Origin: Nocardioides sp. B-3
Lineage (GTDB): Bacteria; Actinomycetota; Actinomycetes; Propionibacteriales; Nocardioidaceae
Assembly: GCF_024703895.1 (NCBI RefSeq)
Contig: NZ_CP087968.1
Span: forward strand, 3,782,001-3,846,000
Reading direction: 5' to 3'
Length of the DNA: 64,000 nt
Shown here: piece after piece, positions 1 through 14,037 of the stretch
How positions within the stretch are numbered: the first letter of the stretch is position 1
How the letters are laid out: each line of letters starts with the position of its first letter
Program-made: the position numbers and the translations under genes
Notes under the pieces: generated by a model
Database searches by the model: none
Told to the model about the DNA's origin: nothing
What the model saw: the letters and a program-made list of their open reading frames with translations, nothing else

Positions 1-371
1 GCCGGCCGCCGACGTGGTCCGAGCGAGCACGGGTGATCGCCAAGGACACCGGCGGCAGCGTTGTCATCGGCACCGACCCCGTCGCCGCGGTCACCGACGC
101 GCAGGTCGTCGTCACCGACACGTGGGTCTCGATGGGTCGCGAGGAGGAGGCCGTCGAGCGGCTCGAGCTGTTTGCGCCGTACGGCGTGACGAGCGACCTG
201 CTGGCGCACGCCGTGCCCGAGGCCATCGTGCTGCACTGCCTGCCCGCCTACCGCGGCAAGGAGATCAGCGCCGAGGTGATCGACGGGCCGCAGAGCGCCG
301 TCTGGGACGAGGCCGAGAACCGCCGCCACGCGCAGAAGGCGATCCTTGCGTGGCTGTTGGAGCACTCATGA
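1..371 (+). CDS. argF: Ornithine carbamoyltransferase, C-terminal part
   Basis: This is the C-terminal ~120 residues of ornithine carbamoyltransferase, which makes citrulline from ornithine and carbamoyl phosphate in cytoplasmic arginine synthesis. The reading frame is open at the left edge, so the start lies outside the window. The ornithine-domain motif HCLPAYRG (about residues 78-85 of the visible part) carries the family's catalytic cysteine, and DTWVSMG is the preceding conserved loop. The stop TGA overlaps the argR ATG (ATGA), so the two are translationally coupled. No frame change is visible in this part. Identification is secure. Confidence 0.95.
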   Translation, partial: RPPTWSERARVIAKDTGGSVVIGTDPVAAVTDAQVVVTDTWVSMGREEEAVERLELFAPYGVTSDLLAHAVPEAIVLHCLPAYRGKEISAEVIDGPQSAVWDEAENRRHAQKAILAWLLEHS

Positions 372-898
372 GCAGCTCCGCCGTCAGCCCGATGACCAAG
401 AACGCCCGCCACCAGCGGATCATCGACCTCGTGACCAACCACGCGGTCCGGTCCCAGACCGAGCTGGCCGAGCTGCTCGCCCAGCACGACGTCCACGTCA
501 CCCGGGCGACTCTCAGCCGCGACCTCGTCGAGCTCGACGCGGTCAAGGTCCGCAGCAAGGCCGGACCGCTGGTCTATGCCGTGCCTGCCGAGGGCGGCGA
601 CCGCGGTCCCGCCAGCACCCGTGAGGCCGCCGGTGCCACCGAGCGACTTGCGCGCCTGTGCGCCGAGCTGCTCGTGAGCGCGGACGCCAGCGCCAACCTC
701 GTCGTCCTGCGTACGCCGCCGGGCGCGGCCCAGTTCCCGGCCAGCGCCTTCGACCGTGCCGATCTGGGCGACGTGCTCGGCACCATCGCCGGGGACGACA
801 CCGTGCTCGTCATCGGCCGTGATCCACTCGGCGGCGACGCACTCGCGCGCCGCTTCCTCGAACTCGCGAACCACCACACTGCAAAGGATGACCAGTAA
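368..898 (+). CDS. argR: Arginine repressor ArgR
   Basis: A 176-residue arginine repressor/activator. The N-terminal winged helix (about residues 12-80) contains the family signature VTRATLSRDL, and the C-terminal part is the arginine-binding oligomerisation domain with the GDDTVLVI-type turn. In this family an arginine-loaded hexamer binds ARG boxes ahead of arg operons. The gene lies inside the operon it is expected to control, between argF and argG as in mycobacteria. ATG 368 is chosen because it overlaps the argF stop; a second Met lies nine codons in, just before TKNARHQR. The argG GTG follows its stop directly. The gene is intact. Confidence 0.95.
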   Translation: MSSSAVSPMTKNARHQRIIDLVTNHAVRSQTELAELLAQHDVHVTRATLSRDLVELDAVKVRSKAGPLVYAVPAEGGDRGPASTREAAGATERLARLCAELLVSADASANLVVLRTPPGAAQFPASAFDRADLGDVLGTIAGDDTVLVIGRDPLGGDALARRFLELANHHTAKDDQ

Positions 899-2332
899 GT
901 GAGCAAGGTCCTCACCTCCCTTCCCGTCGGCGAGCGCGTCGGCATCGCCTTCTCCGGTGGCCTCGACACCTCCGTAGCCGTCGCCCGGATGCGCGAGAAG
1001 GGCGCCGTCCCGTGCACCTACACCGCCGACATCGGGCAGGCCGACGAGCCGGACATCTCCGGCGTCCCCGGTCGCGCCAAGCAGTACGGCGCCGAGATCG
1101 CCCGCGCCATCGACTGCCGTGCCTCCCCGGTGGAGGAGGGCCCCGGCCGCGATGGCCTGCGGCGCCTTCCACATCCGCTCCGGTGGCCGCACCTACTTCA
1201 ACACCACGCCGCTGGGTCGTGCCGTCACCGGCATGATGCTCGTGCGGGCGATGCACGAGGACGGCGTCGACATCTGGGGCGACGGCTCGACCTTCAAGGG
1301 CAACGACATCGAGCGGTTCTACCGCTACGGCCTCCTCGCCAACCCCGAGCTGCGCATCTACAAGCCGTGGCTCGACGCCGACTTCGTGCACGAGCTGGGC
1401 GGCCGCACCGAGATGAGCCAGTGGCTCACCGAGCGCGACCTGCCCTACCGTGACAGCAAGGAGAAGGCCTACTCCACGGACGCCAACATCTGGGGCGCCA
1501 CCCACGAAGCGAAGACCCTCGAGCACTCGGATGTGTCCCTCGAGACCGTCGAGCCGATCATGGGGGTGAAGTTCTGGGATCCCTCCGTCGCGATCGAGAC
1601 CGAGGACGTCACGATCCGCTTCGACCGGGGGTCGCCCCGTCGCGATCAACGGTGCGAGCTTCCCCGACGCAGTGCAGCTGGTGCTCAAGGCCAACGAGAT
1701 CGGTGGTCGCCACGGGCTCGGCATGTCCGACCAGATCGAGAACCGGATCATCGAGGCCAAGTCCCGCGGCATCTACGAGGCACCCGGTATGGCGTTGCTG
1801 TGGATCGCCTACGAGCGTCTGCTCAACGCCGTGCACAACGAGGACACGATCGCCAACTACCACTACGAGGGCCGCCGGCTCGGTCGGCTGCTCTACGAGG
1901 GGCGGTGGCTCGACCCGCAGGCGCTGATGATGCGTGAGGCGATCCAGCGCTGGGTCGCCTCTCTGGTGACGGGCGAGGTGACGCTGCGGCTGCGTCGAGG
2001 CGAGGACTACACGGTGCTGGTCACCGACGGGCCGGCGTTCTCCTACCACCCCGACAAGCTCTCGATGGAGCGCACCGACAACGCCGTCTTCGGTCCCACC
2101 GACCGGATCGGCCAGCTCACCATGCGCAACCTCGACATCGCCGACTCGCGCGCCAAGCTCGAGCTCTACGCCAGCCAGCCGCAGGACCGGGGCCACGTGC
2201 TCGTGGAGAACGGCAACCTCTTCGGCGAGATCGAGCCCGGGGGAGCGGAGCGCATCGCGCGCGCCAATGGCGGCGACGAGCTCGACGACGAGGCGCTCGA
2301 CAGCGCGGCGATGGAAGTCGGGGACGGACTGA
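899..2332 (+). CDS. argG: Argininosuccinate synthase (frame broken in this sequence)
   Basis: Argininosuccinate synthase joins citrulline and aspartate using ATP. The PP-loop ATP motif AFSGGLDTS is at residues 17-25, and GDGSTFKGNDIERFYRY is conserved further on. Three net +1 shifts break the frame: C run 1141-1144, C run 1635-1638 and G run 2320-2323. Removing one base from each gives about 477 codons, the usual length of the long actinobacterial ArgG, and restores the family C-terminus AMEVGTD followed by TGA at 2330-2332. Without the last correction ArgG appears fused in frame to ArgH. The start is GTG 899, directly after the argR stop. The breaks are most likely sequence errors, since the protein is otherwise well conserved. 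Confidence 0.93.
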
Positions 2333-3757
2333 TGGGCGACGTCAGCGCGACCAACGAGGGCAAGCTGTGGGGTGGTCGTTTCGAGGGCGGGCCATCGCCG
2401 GAGCTGGAGGCACTCTCGCGCTCGACCCACTTCGACTGGCGGCTCGCGCTGTACGACATCGCCGGTTCGCACGCCCACGCGAAGGCGCTCGGGGCGGCGG
2501 GGTTGTTGACGGCCGACGAGGAGAACGAGCTGCACCGCGGGCTCGACGTGCTCACCGAGGCGTACACGTCCGGGCGACTGCGACCGTCCGCGTCCGACGA
2601 GGACGTGCATGGTGCACTCGAACGGCTCCTGATCGAGGAGGTCGGTCCGGAGGTCGGCGGCAAGCTGCGGGCGGGCCGGTCGCGCAACGACCAGATCGCC
2701 ACGCTGTTCCGCTGCTACCTGCTCGACCACGGACGCGTCCTGGCGAGCCCGGTGCTCGACCCGGTGGACGCGCTCGCCACCCGGGCGAACACCCACCACG
2801 GTGCGATCATGCCGGGTCGCACTCACCTGCAGCACGCGCAGCCGGTGCTCCTCTCGCACCACCTGCTGGCGCACGCGTGGGCATTGCTGCGTGACGTCGA
2901 CCGGCTGGGCGACTGGCAGGTCCGGGTGCGGTCGGATTCGCCGTACGGATCCGGAGCGCTGGCCGGCCAGAGCCCGGGCCTCGACCCGGAGCTCGTCGCC
3001 TCCGAGCTCGGCTTCACGGGCTCGACGGCGAACTCGATCGACGGCACCGCATCGCGCGACTTCGTGTCGGAGTTCGCCTTCGTGTGTGCCCAGATCGGGA
3101 TCGACATCTCCCGGCTCGCCGAAGAGATCATCCTGTGGGCCACCGGGGAGTTCGACTTCGTGACGCTCCACGACTCCCCGGTCGACCGGGTCGAGCATCA
3201 TGCCGCAGAAGAAGAACCCCGACATCGCAGAGCTGGCCCGCGGCAAGTCCGGTCGCCCGGTCGGCAACCTGACCGGGTTGCTGACCACGCTGAAGGCGCT
3301 GCCGCTGGCCTACAACCGCGACCTCCGGGAGGACAAGGAGCCCGTCTTCGATTCCCCGGACACCCTCGAGGTGCTGCTGCCGGCCTTCACCGGTCAGGTC
3401 GCGACGCTCGTCTACAACACGGAGCGAATGGCCGAGCTGGCTCCGCAGGGGTTCTCGCTCGCGACCGACATCGCGGAGTGGCTGGTGCGCGAGGGCACCC
3501 CGTTCCGGATCGCCCACGAAGTGGCCGGCGCCTGCGTGCGCGCGGCCGAGGCCAAGGGCACCGACCTCGACGGGCTCACCGACGAGGAGTACGCCGCCAT
3601 CTCACCCGCGCTCACCTCGCAGCTTCGTCTCGTCCTCACCGCCCGGGGCTCCGTCGAGTCACGCGACGGCCGCGGTGGCACTGCCCCCGAGCGCGTCCGT
3701 GAGCAGCTGGCCGAGCTGACCGCGGTGGCTGCCGCCTGCCGTGAGCGCCTCAGCTGA
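2332..3757 (+). CDS. argH: Argininosuccinate lyase (one frameshift)
   Basis: Argininosuccinate lyase cleaves argininosuccinate to arginine and fumarate, the last step of arginine synthesis. ATG 2332 overlaps the argG stop (TGATG). Family motifs include the N-terminal LWGGRF, the segment AGRSRNDQ, and the fumarase-superfamily signature SSIMPQKKNPD around residue 285. One extra C in the run 3176-3179 breaks the frame just before that signature; removing it joins DFVTLHDS to STGSSIMPQKKN and gives 474 residues, the expected length. The stop lies 17 nt inside the start of the next gene. Confidence 0.94.
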
Positions 3758-4351
3758 GCTGACGACCCGCTGGGCGGGGCCGGTGCTCGAGGTGGCACCG
3801 ACCCTGCTGGGCTCGATCCTGCGCTGCGGCGACGTGGCCGTACGGATCACCGAGGTGGAGGCCTACGCCGGGGCCGATGACCCGGGCTCGCACTCGTACC
3901 GCGGGCAGACGCCGCGCAATGCGGCGATGTTCGGCCCGCCCGGTCGCCTCTACGTCTACTTCACCTACGGCATGCACCACTGCGCCAACGTGGTGTGCGG
4001 GGGAGAAGGCACACCGTCGGGTGTGCTGCTGCGCGCGGGCGAGGTGGTCTCCGGGATCGAGACCGCGCGGGTACGCCGCCCCGGTGCCCCCGATCGCGAC
4101 CCGGCGCGCGGGCCGGCTCGGTTGTGCAAGGCCCTCGACATCGACCTGTCCGACTACGGGAACGACCCGGCCACGGGTCGCGTCAGGCTCGAGCTGGCTG
4201 ACACGCCCGATCCCAGAAATATCTCCTCGGGACCTCGTGTGGGCCTTCGAGAGGCAGCAGATGCCCCCCCGGCGGTACTGGTTGACCGGCGAGCGCACGG
4301 TGTCGGTCTACCGGCCCGCCTCCCCGACGAACACCTCGAGCAAGGCTCTGA
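3741..4351 (+). CDS. mpg: 3-methyladenine DNA glycosylase (Mpg/AAG family), frameshifted
   Basis: An AAG-type DNA glycosylase that excises alkylated purines. It shows the family core ITEVEAYAG, DPGSHSYRG, GRLYVYFTYGMHHCANVV and GPARLCKAL. GTG 3741 overlaps the argH end, and the same argH-to-mpg proximity exists in mycobacteria (Rv1659, Rv1688 region). The frame breaks at the seven-C run 4264-4270; dropping one C gives the normal tail PRRYWLTGERTVSVYR. A second drop in the C run near 4322 gives a stop at 4349-4351 and about 202 residues. Without that second correction the frame would run on into the rRNA promoter to 4533. The exact 3' end is therefore uncertain. Confidence 0.85.
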
Positions 4352-4382
4352 CCTGCACAAACACCAAGAAGTCCACCCCGAG

Positions 4383-4410
4383 TTGGCACGCTCGCCACCT
4401 TGGGTCTAAT
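4383..4410 (+). promoter_or_regulatory. Possible upstream rrn promoter
   Basis: TTGGCA at 4383-4388 and TCTAAT at 4405-4410 are separated by 16 bp, a weak match to a housekeeping promoter, just after mpg and 440 bp ahead of 16S rRNA. Multiple promoters per rrn operon are common in actinobacteria. No other support. Confidence 0.35.
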
Positions 4411-4507
4411 GTTTCACCTGTCGCCGCAAGCGAACGCCGAACTTCGGGCCGAGAGGGCAAACAAGTTGGGTACAGCCGCGTCCGACACCGATCCACAACT
4501 CGCCAGT

Positions 4508-4536
4508 TTGACTGGCGCAGGCCGGACCGGTAAGTT
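4508..4536 (+). promoter_or_regulatory. Main rRNA operon promoter
   Basis: TTGACT at 4508-4513, a 17-bp spacer, and TAAGTT at 4531-4536. This closely matches the -35/-10 pattern of actinobacterial rRNA promoters (TTGACT with a TA-rich hexamer). It precedes the leader and 16S gene with no ORF between. Confidence 0.7.
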
Positions 4537-4823
4537 TTTGCAGGTTGTCCCCAAGACAAGTCCGACTCAGTCGGAGGCGCTTGGGTGACTCTGATGTTTG
4601 AGAACTCAACAGTGTGTCATAGTCGACGAATTAGTTTGTTTTGCCCCGTCACCGTGACTTGTGTTTGGTCTGCCTTTTGGGTGGGTTGGGTGCATGGTTG
4701 TGGTGGTGGTTTCTTTGGTTGAAGACAATAATTTCTGACAATATTTTTTGTCAGTGTTGTGTCTTTTGTCAGGGGATGTGGCTCTCTTTTTCCTGTGCTG
4801 GCCTTTGGGTTGGTGTGGGTGTT
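4537..4823 (+). other. rRNA leader region
   Basis: Untranslated leader between the rrn promoter and 16S. It holds a short palindrome CCGACT-CA-GTCGG at about 4562-4575 and the motif TTTGAGAACTCAACAGTGTG at 4597-4616, a sequence often seen in actinobacterial rrn leaders and probably involved in RNA processing or antitermination. The rest is T/G-rich on the plus strand, clearly lower in GC than flanking genes. No coding potential is seen. Confidence 0.6.
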
Positions 4824-9914
<5,091 letters not shown>

Positions 9915-10138
9915 CAACACCGTACAAAACCAATCACCACACCGGTTACGGTAGAGAACACGACAAGACCAGCGCTACAAACGCACGAATGAGTGCCCGC
10001 GTCCACATGCAGTTCCCAACCAACACACCCATCGGGTCGTGAGCGGTTGCAGGACACACAACTGAACAGATGCATCATCAAGCTTGGAACATGCCCCGAC
10101 CAACATCCGTGTTGGGTTTGGGTGTGTGTTCCGCCAGA
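9915..10138 (+). other. 23S-5S spacer
   Basis: A 224-nt spacer between 23S and 5S rRNA, rich in AC on the plus strand. No gene or tRNA is seen; it is presumably removed during rRNA maturation. Confidence 0.7.
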
Positions 10139-10256
10139 GTTACGGCGGCCATAGCGAAAGGGAAACACCCGGTCCCATACCGAACCCGGAAGTTAAGCCT
10201 TTCAGCGCCGATGGTACTGCAGCCGAGAGGCTGTGGGAGAGTAGGACGCCGCCGGA
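10139..10256 (+). rRNA. rrf: 5S ribosomal RNA
   Basis: About 118 nt beginning GTTACGGCGGCCATAGCG and containing the conserved loops GGTCCCATACCGAACCCGGAA and AAGTAGGAC-like end (here GAGTAGGACGCCGCC). The terminal stem GGCGGC/GCCGCC closes the molecule. Ends are approximate to a few bases. Confidence 0.96.
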
Positions 10257-10266
10257 CAACAATTGA

Positions 10267-10300
10267 AGAAGAGGGGCCACCTTTGGGTGGCCCCTCTTCT
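10267..10300 (+). terminator. rRNA operon terminator
   Basis: A perfect 15-bp stem (10267-10281 with 10286-10300) closed by a 4-nt loop lies 10 nt after 5S rRNA. It is followed by GCATTT rather than a long T tract, which is common for actinobacterial terminators. Confidence 0.85.
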
Positions 10301-10301
10301 G

Positions 10302-10444
10302 CATTTCCGAAGGCTCTTGTTTGGTAGGTGGGTCGCAAAGTGTCCACAATGCCCCTCTGCGGGCTCCTGTCCACAGGGCCCGAAGCTGCACTCGCCTCAT
10401 TGTCGGAGCCGGCGGGGAAATCTGCTACCCGGAGGTGATGTGCA
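10302..10444 (+). other. Upstream region of the SSB-like gene
   Basis: A 143-nt gap after the rrn terminator. Two copies of TGTCCACA (10341-10348 and 10368-10375) resemble the actinobacterial DnaA box TTGTCCACA in eight of nine positions, 27 bp apart. No clear promoter was identified. A ribosome binding site CGGAGGTG sits at 10431-10438. Confidence 0.35.
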
Positions 10445-10792
10445 ATGTCTGCACAGACGGAAGTGGAAACAGTGAACAGCGTGCGCCTGATCGGCCGCGT
10501 CAGTGGTGAAGCGGCCGAGAAGACGCTGCCCAGCGGCACCGTCATCTCTGCCTTCCGGGTCGTGACGGACCGGCCCCCGGGACATGACTCCGGCCAGCTT
10601 GTGGACACGCTCGAGTGCACGGCCCGGACGGCTCGTGTCAGGAGGTCGACGCGGTCGTGGCGCAAGGGCGACCCGGTCGAGGTCGAGGGCGCCGTACGCC
10701 GCAACTTCTTCGCCACCGCGGCCGGCAAGGCGTCCCGCGTGGACATTGAGGTCAGATCGGCGCGGATGATTCGTCGCGCACCGAGCGCATGA
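10445..10792 (+). CDS. Single-stranded DNA-binding protein family (OB fold)
   Basis: A 115-residue protein with the SSB OB-fold pattern: N-terminal strand NSVRLIGRVSG, then TVISAFRVVTDRP, and the KGDPVEVEGAVRR strand. It lacks the long acidic tail (DDEIPF-type) of the replicative SSB, so it is more likely one of the accessory actinobacterial SSB-like proteins than the main SSB; this is inference. ATG 10445 is preceded by a good ribosome binding site (GGAGGTG, seven nt upstream). Its 3' end overlaps the convergent DUF1015 gene by 41 bp. The frame is intact. Confidence 0.75.
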   Translation: MSAQTEVETVNSVRLIGRVSGEAAEKTLPSGTVISAFRVVTDRPPGHDSGQLVDTLECTARTARVRRSTRSWRKGDPVEVEGAVRRNFFATAAGKASRVDIEVRSARMIRRAPSA

Positions 10793-11887
10793 GGACGCCC
10801 GTGCTCGGCTTCGGCTGGAACGACGTGGCCTTCTCCGGGAGCAGTCCACCGTGGTTGACCGGGTCCCGCACCGCGGCGAAGTCAGGCGCCGGCAGCAGGA
10901 CGGCCACCGTGCGCGGCCGGGCGCGGCTCATCGCATCCTCGGCGGTGTGGTGGAAGGCGATCGATGTCGGCTGTTCCGCCAGCGCCGGGATGAGTCCGCT
11001 CTGCAACCACTCCACGAGCTCGATGCCCGCAGCCGTGGGGGAGCGACGACGGCCCAGCGCTCGGAGTCGGTGAGGACGAGGGTGTCCGGGGCAAGGTCTG
11101 CCAGTGCTTCCCGGCGTGCTTCGGGATGCACCGTCCCCCCGGCCAGGAGAGCAGCGTCGCAGACGTCTGCGACGGAGACCCCGGTCAGGGTGCGGTGGAT
11201 GGCGCCGAGGAACAGCGGTGTGTCGGTCTGGTCGACGAGCATTGCCGGGCCACGGTCCCACGCAGTTCCCGGGTGGGCCTCCTGAAGCTGCAGGTAGGCC
11301 GCGTAGCGGTGGTGGCCGTCGGCGATGAGCGCGGCGCCGTCGCGCAGCGACGTATTGATCGCGTCGATCTCAGCGGGGTCCGTGATCGCCCAGATCCGCT
11401 GCTTCTGCTCGGTACGGTCGAGGTACTCCACGTCCGGAACGCGCGCCGTGACGATCTTCAGCAGGGCACGCACGTCGGCGGGTCCTTCGTGGACCAGCAG
11501 GATCGGCGCCGGATTCATCCCCATCTCGAACATCCGGGATGCCAGCTCATCGACCCGGGCCGGGTGAATGCCCTCGTGTGGCCACACGGCCCGGTCGTCC
11601 AATCCGGATGCTCGTTGGTCGATGGCCGGGGCGCCGACGAGTCCTCGAATCGTGAGCCCTCCCGCGGTGTATTCGTGCAGGAAGAGGGCAGGTGCCTGCG
11701 ACCGGGTCACCCGACCGCTGGCCTCCCACGCGAGGAGCCGGGCCGCGACCGCGCGATAGGGTCGCGCGAACGCTCGCGCGGACGCCGGATCACCGACGCG
11801 ACTCGGGGCCAGCAACAGGGCCCGGAACGGTTCGAGTCTCAAGGGCTTCGCCACGTACGGAGGCGTGATCACTGCCGCGAAGTCCAT
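10752..11887 (-). CDS. DUF1015 family protein (frameshifted)
   Basis: About 378 residues matching the DUF1015 family, a conserved bacterial group of unknown biochemical role that often lies near serine or amino-acid metabolism genes. Visible hallmarks are ITPPYVAKP near the N-terminus, the central IADGHHRYAAYL (the family's most conserved motif), and TAAGIELVEWL after correction. The frame breaks in the C-rich run at about 11037-11041 (read on the minus strand as CTCCCCCAC). The start is ATG 11887; TACGAT six nt upstream on the minus strand may be the -10 box of a leaderless promoter. The 3' end converges on the SSB-like gene. Confidence 0.8.
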
Positions 11888-11934
11888 CAAAGCATCGTAG
11901 GGGCCGCACCCCAGCGGCCGACGGGAGGGTGAAT

Positions 11935-12954
11935 GTGCTGAAGGCATCCGAAGTGCCGCTGCTCGAGGGCTATGACCTCACGATGTTCGACCTCGACGGG
12001 GTCGTCTACGTCAGTGGGAGGGCGATCGACGGTGTCGCCGAACGACTCCAGCGCGTCCGCGACGCAGGCGTGCACCCGGCGTTCGTCACGAACAACGCTT
12101 CGCGCACGCCCGAGAAGGTCGCGGCCAACCCGGTGAAGCTGGGGGTCGCGGCCACGGCGGCCGATGTCGTGACCTCCGCCCGGGCGGCTGCGCGAGTGAT
12201 CAAGGACCGGTTCGGCCCCGGCTCGCGTGTGTTGCTGCTCGGCGGTGCCGGTCTCGAGGCTGCCCCGGCCGCCGAAGGTCTGGAGGTCATCACGGAGTCG
12301 GGCGAGGCGGTGGCGATCGTCAGCGGCTACGGCCCCGATGTCCTGTGGAAGGACATCATGCGCGCGGCAACCCTGATCCGCGACGGACTGCCCTACGTCG
12401 CCAGCAACACCGACCTGACGATCCCGACCGACTACGGACTGGCGCCCGGCCACGGGGTGCTGGTCCGCACGCTGGCCGACTTCGCCGGAGTCGAGGCCAT
12501 CGTGGCGGGCAAGCCCGCTCGGCCGCTGATGGACGAGACGATCCGCCGCGTGGGTGGAGACCGGCCGCTGATGGTGGGGGATCGGCTCGACACCGACATC
12601 GAGGGTGCACACGCCGTCGGGGTGGACTCCCTGCTCGTGATGACCGGCGTGACTCACCTCGCCGAGCTGGTGGCCGCGACCCCCGAGCTGCGCCCGAGCT
12701 ACATCTCGCCGGACCCGGCAGGACTCTTCGAGGCCCACCCGGTGCCCGAGGTGGATGCCGACGGCGCCCAGCTCGGCGGCTGGCAGGCGCGCGTGGAGGG
12801 CGGTGCCCTCAAGGTGGCGGGCGAGGGCAGCGACGCTGACTGGTGGCGCGTCGTGGCCGCCGCGAGCTGGGCGGCCCCTGGACGAGACCGGGACCGTGGT
12901 CGACGCGGGAGCGTTGGAGCCACCGGTCCCCCTCGGCCGGACGAGCGAAGGTAA
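11935..12954 (+). CDS. HAD superfamily IIA phosphatase (NagD-like), frameshifted C-terminus
   Basis: A NagD-type HAD hydrolase of about 340 residues. The catalytic motif I DLDGVVYV is near residue 20, TNNAS is motif II, KPARPLM carries the motif III lysine, and GDRLDTDIEGA is motif IV. The position directly before tlyA matches Rv1692 of M. tuberculosis, described as a glycerol-3-phosphate phosphatase, so that activity is plausible here. GTG 11935 follows GGGAGG by six nt; GTG 11929 is the alternative. One extra C in the run near 12874 shifts the end: corrected, the tail reads ALDETGTVVDAGALEPPVP and stays open into the next small gene, so the true stop is unclear. Confidence 0.85.
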   Translation: MLKASEVPLLEGYDLTMFDLDGVVYVSGRAIDGVAERLQRVRDAGVHPAFVTNNASRTPEKVAANPVKLGVAATAADVVTSARAAARVIKDRFGPGSRVLLLGGAGLEAAPAAEGLEVITESGEAVAIVSGYGPDVLWKDIMRAATLIRDGLPYVASNTDLTIPTDYGLAPGHGVLVRTLADFAGVEAIVAGKPARPLMDETIRRVGGDRPLMVGDRLDTDIEGAHAVGVDSLLVMTGVTHLAELVAATPELRPSYISPDPAGLFEAHPVPEVDADGAQLGGWQARVEGGALKVAGEGSDADWWRVVAAASWAAPGRDRDRGRRGSVGATGPPRPDERR

Positions 12955-12964
12955 TCTCGCGCCC

Positions 12965-13195
12965 ATGAGTGAGTACGAGCAGGCCGACCTCGCGCCCGAC
13001 GCCTCCGACGACCAAGAGGCGTCGGAGACGGTCGGTTCCGACGGTTGGGAGGCACCGTCGACAGGAGTGGGTGCCGTCGACGCCGTACTCGCATCGGTGC
13101 AGGCACTCGACGACCGGTCGGTGGCCGAGCACGTGGCCGTCTTCGAGCAGGCTCATGACCAGCTGCGCCGTGCCCTCGACCCCGGACACGGCTGA
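12965..13195 (+). CDS. Small acidic protein between HAD phosphatase and TlyA
   Basis: A 76-residue acidic protein with no recognised domain. Its C-terminal half (VDAVLASVQALDDRS, then VAVFEQAHDQLRRAL) looks alpha-helical. A small ORF of unknown function (Rv1693) occupies the same place in M. tuberculosis, which supports a real gene. ATG 12965 lies seven nt after TAATCT (12952-12957), consistent with a leaderless start. Alternatively this frame is the C-terminal extension of the phosphatase, since the two are in frame once the C run near 12874 is corrected. Confidence 0.6.
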   Translation: MSEYEQADLAPDASDDQEASETVGSDGWEAPSTGVGAVDAVLASVQALDDRSVAEHVAVFEQAHDQLRRALDPGHG

Positions 13196-13197
13196 GC

Positions 13198-14037
13198 GTG
13201 CCGCCCCGACGTCTGCGGCTCGACGCCGAGCTCGTGCGCAGGGGACTGGCGCGCTCGCGTGAGCACGCGAGCGCGCTGATCGCGGCTGGCCGGGTCAAGG
13301 TCTCCGGCGCGGTCGCGACCAAGCCCGCCACCGGGATCACCACCGACGTGGCGATCGTGGTGCGTGAGGACCCCGATCGTGAGGAGTACGTGTCGCGCGG
13401 CGGGCACAAGCTCGCCGGCGCGTTGACAGTGTTCGCTTCCCACGGGGTGGACGTCGCCGGGAAGCGCTGCCTTGACGCCGGCGCCTCGACCGGCGGTTTC
13501 ACTGACGTGCTCCTGCGCGCAGGTGCCCGGGAGGTGGTGGCCGTCGACGTCGGCTACGGCCAGCTCGCGTGGTCGTTGCAGAGCGACGACCGGGTGATCG
13601 TGCACGATCGCACCAACATCAGGGAGCTGACGCCGGAGATCATCGGCGACCCAGTCGACCCGGTGGTCGGCGACCTGTCCTTCATCTCGCTCGAGCTCGT
13701 CCTCGATGCCCTGTTGTCCGTGATGGCACCCGACGGCGAGCTGGCGCTGATGGTGAAGCCGCAGTTCGAGGTCGGCAAGGACCGTGTCGGCAAGGGCGGC
13801 GTCGTGCGGAGCCTCGACCTGCGGGCCGAAGCCGTCACCCACATCGCCGACGTGGCCGCCGCCCGCGGGTGGGGTGCGGTGGGCGTGACGCCCAGCCCGT
13901 TGCCGGGACCGTCCGGAAACGTCGAGTTCTTCCTGCTGCTGCGCCGTGGGCCGGCCGCCATCGACGGCGACGACGTGCGCGCCGAGGTGGAGCGCAGCAG
14001 CTCTCGGGGCGCGGCGGGTGAGAGGGTGGACCCGTGA
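13198..14037 (+). CDS. tlyA: TlyA-type rRNA (cytidine-2'-O)-methyltransferase
   Basis: A 279-residue TlyA family protein. The N-terminal S4-like RNA-binding domain (residues about 3-60) includes GLARSREHASALIAAGRV, followed by the FtsJ/RrmJ-type methyltransferase domain with the SAM motif LDAGASTGGFTD. In mycobacteria TlyA 2'-O-methylates 16S and 23S rRNA and gives capreomycin sensitivity. GTG 13198 lies two nt after the preceding stop, and its own stop overlaps the NAD kinase GTG. The frame is intact. Confidence 0.92.
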   Translation: MPPRRLRLDAELVRRGLARSREHASALIAAGRVKVSGAVATKPATGITTDVAIVVREDPDREEYVSRGGHKLAGALTVFASHGVDVAGKRCLDAGASTGGFTDVLLRAGAREVVAVDVGYGQLAWSLQSDDRVIVHDRTNIRELTPEIIGDPVDPVVGDLSFISLELVLDALLSVMAPDGELALMVKPQFEVGKDRVGKGGVVRSLDLRAEAVTHIADVAAARGWGAVGVTPSPLPGPSGNVEFFLLLRRGPAAIDGDDVRAEVERSSSRGAAGERVDP

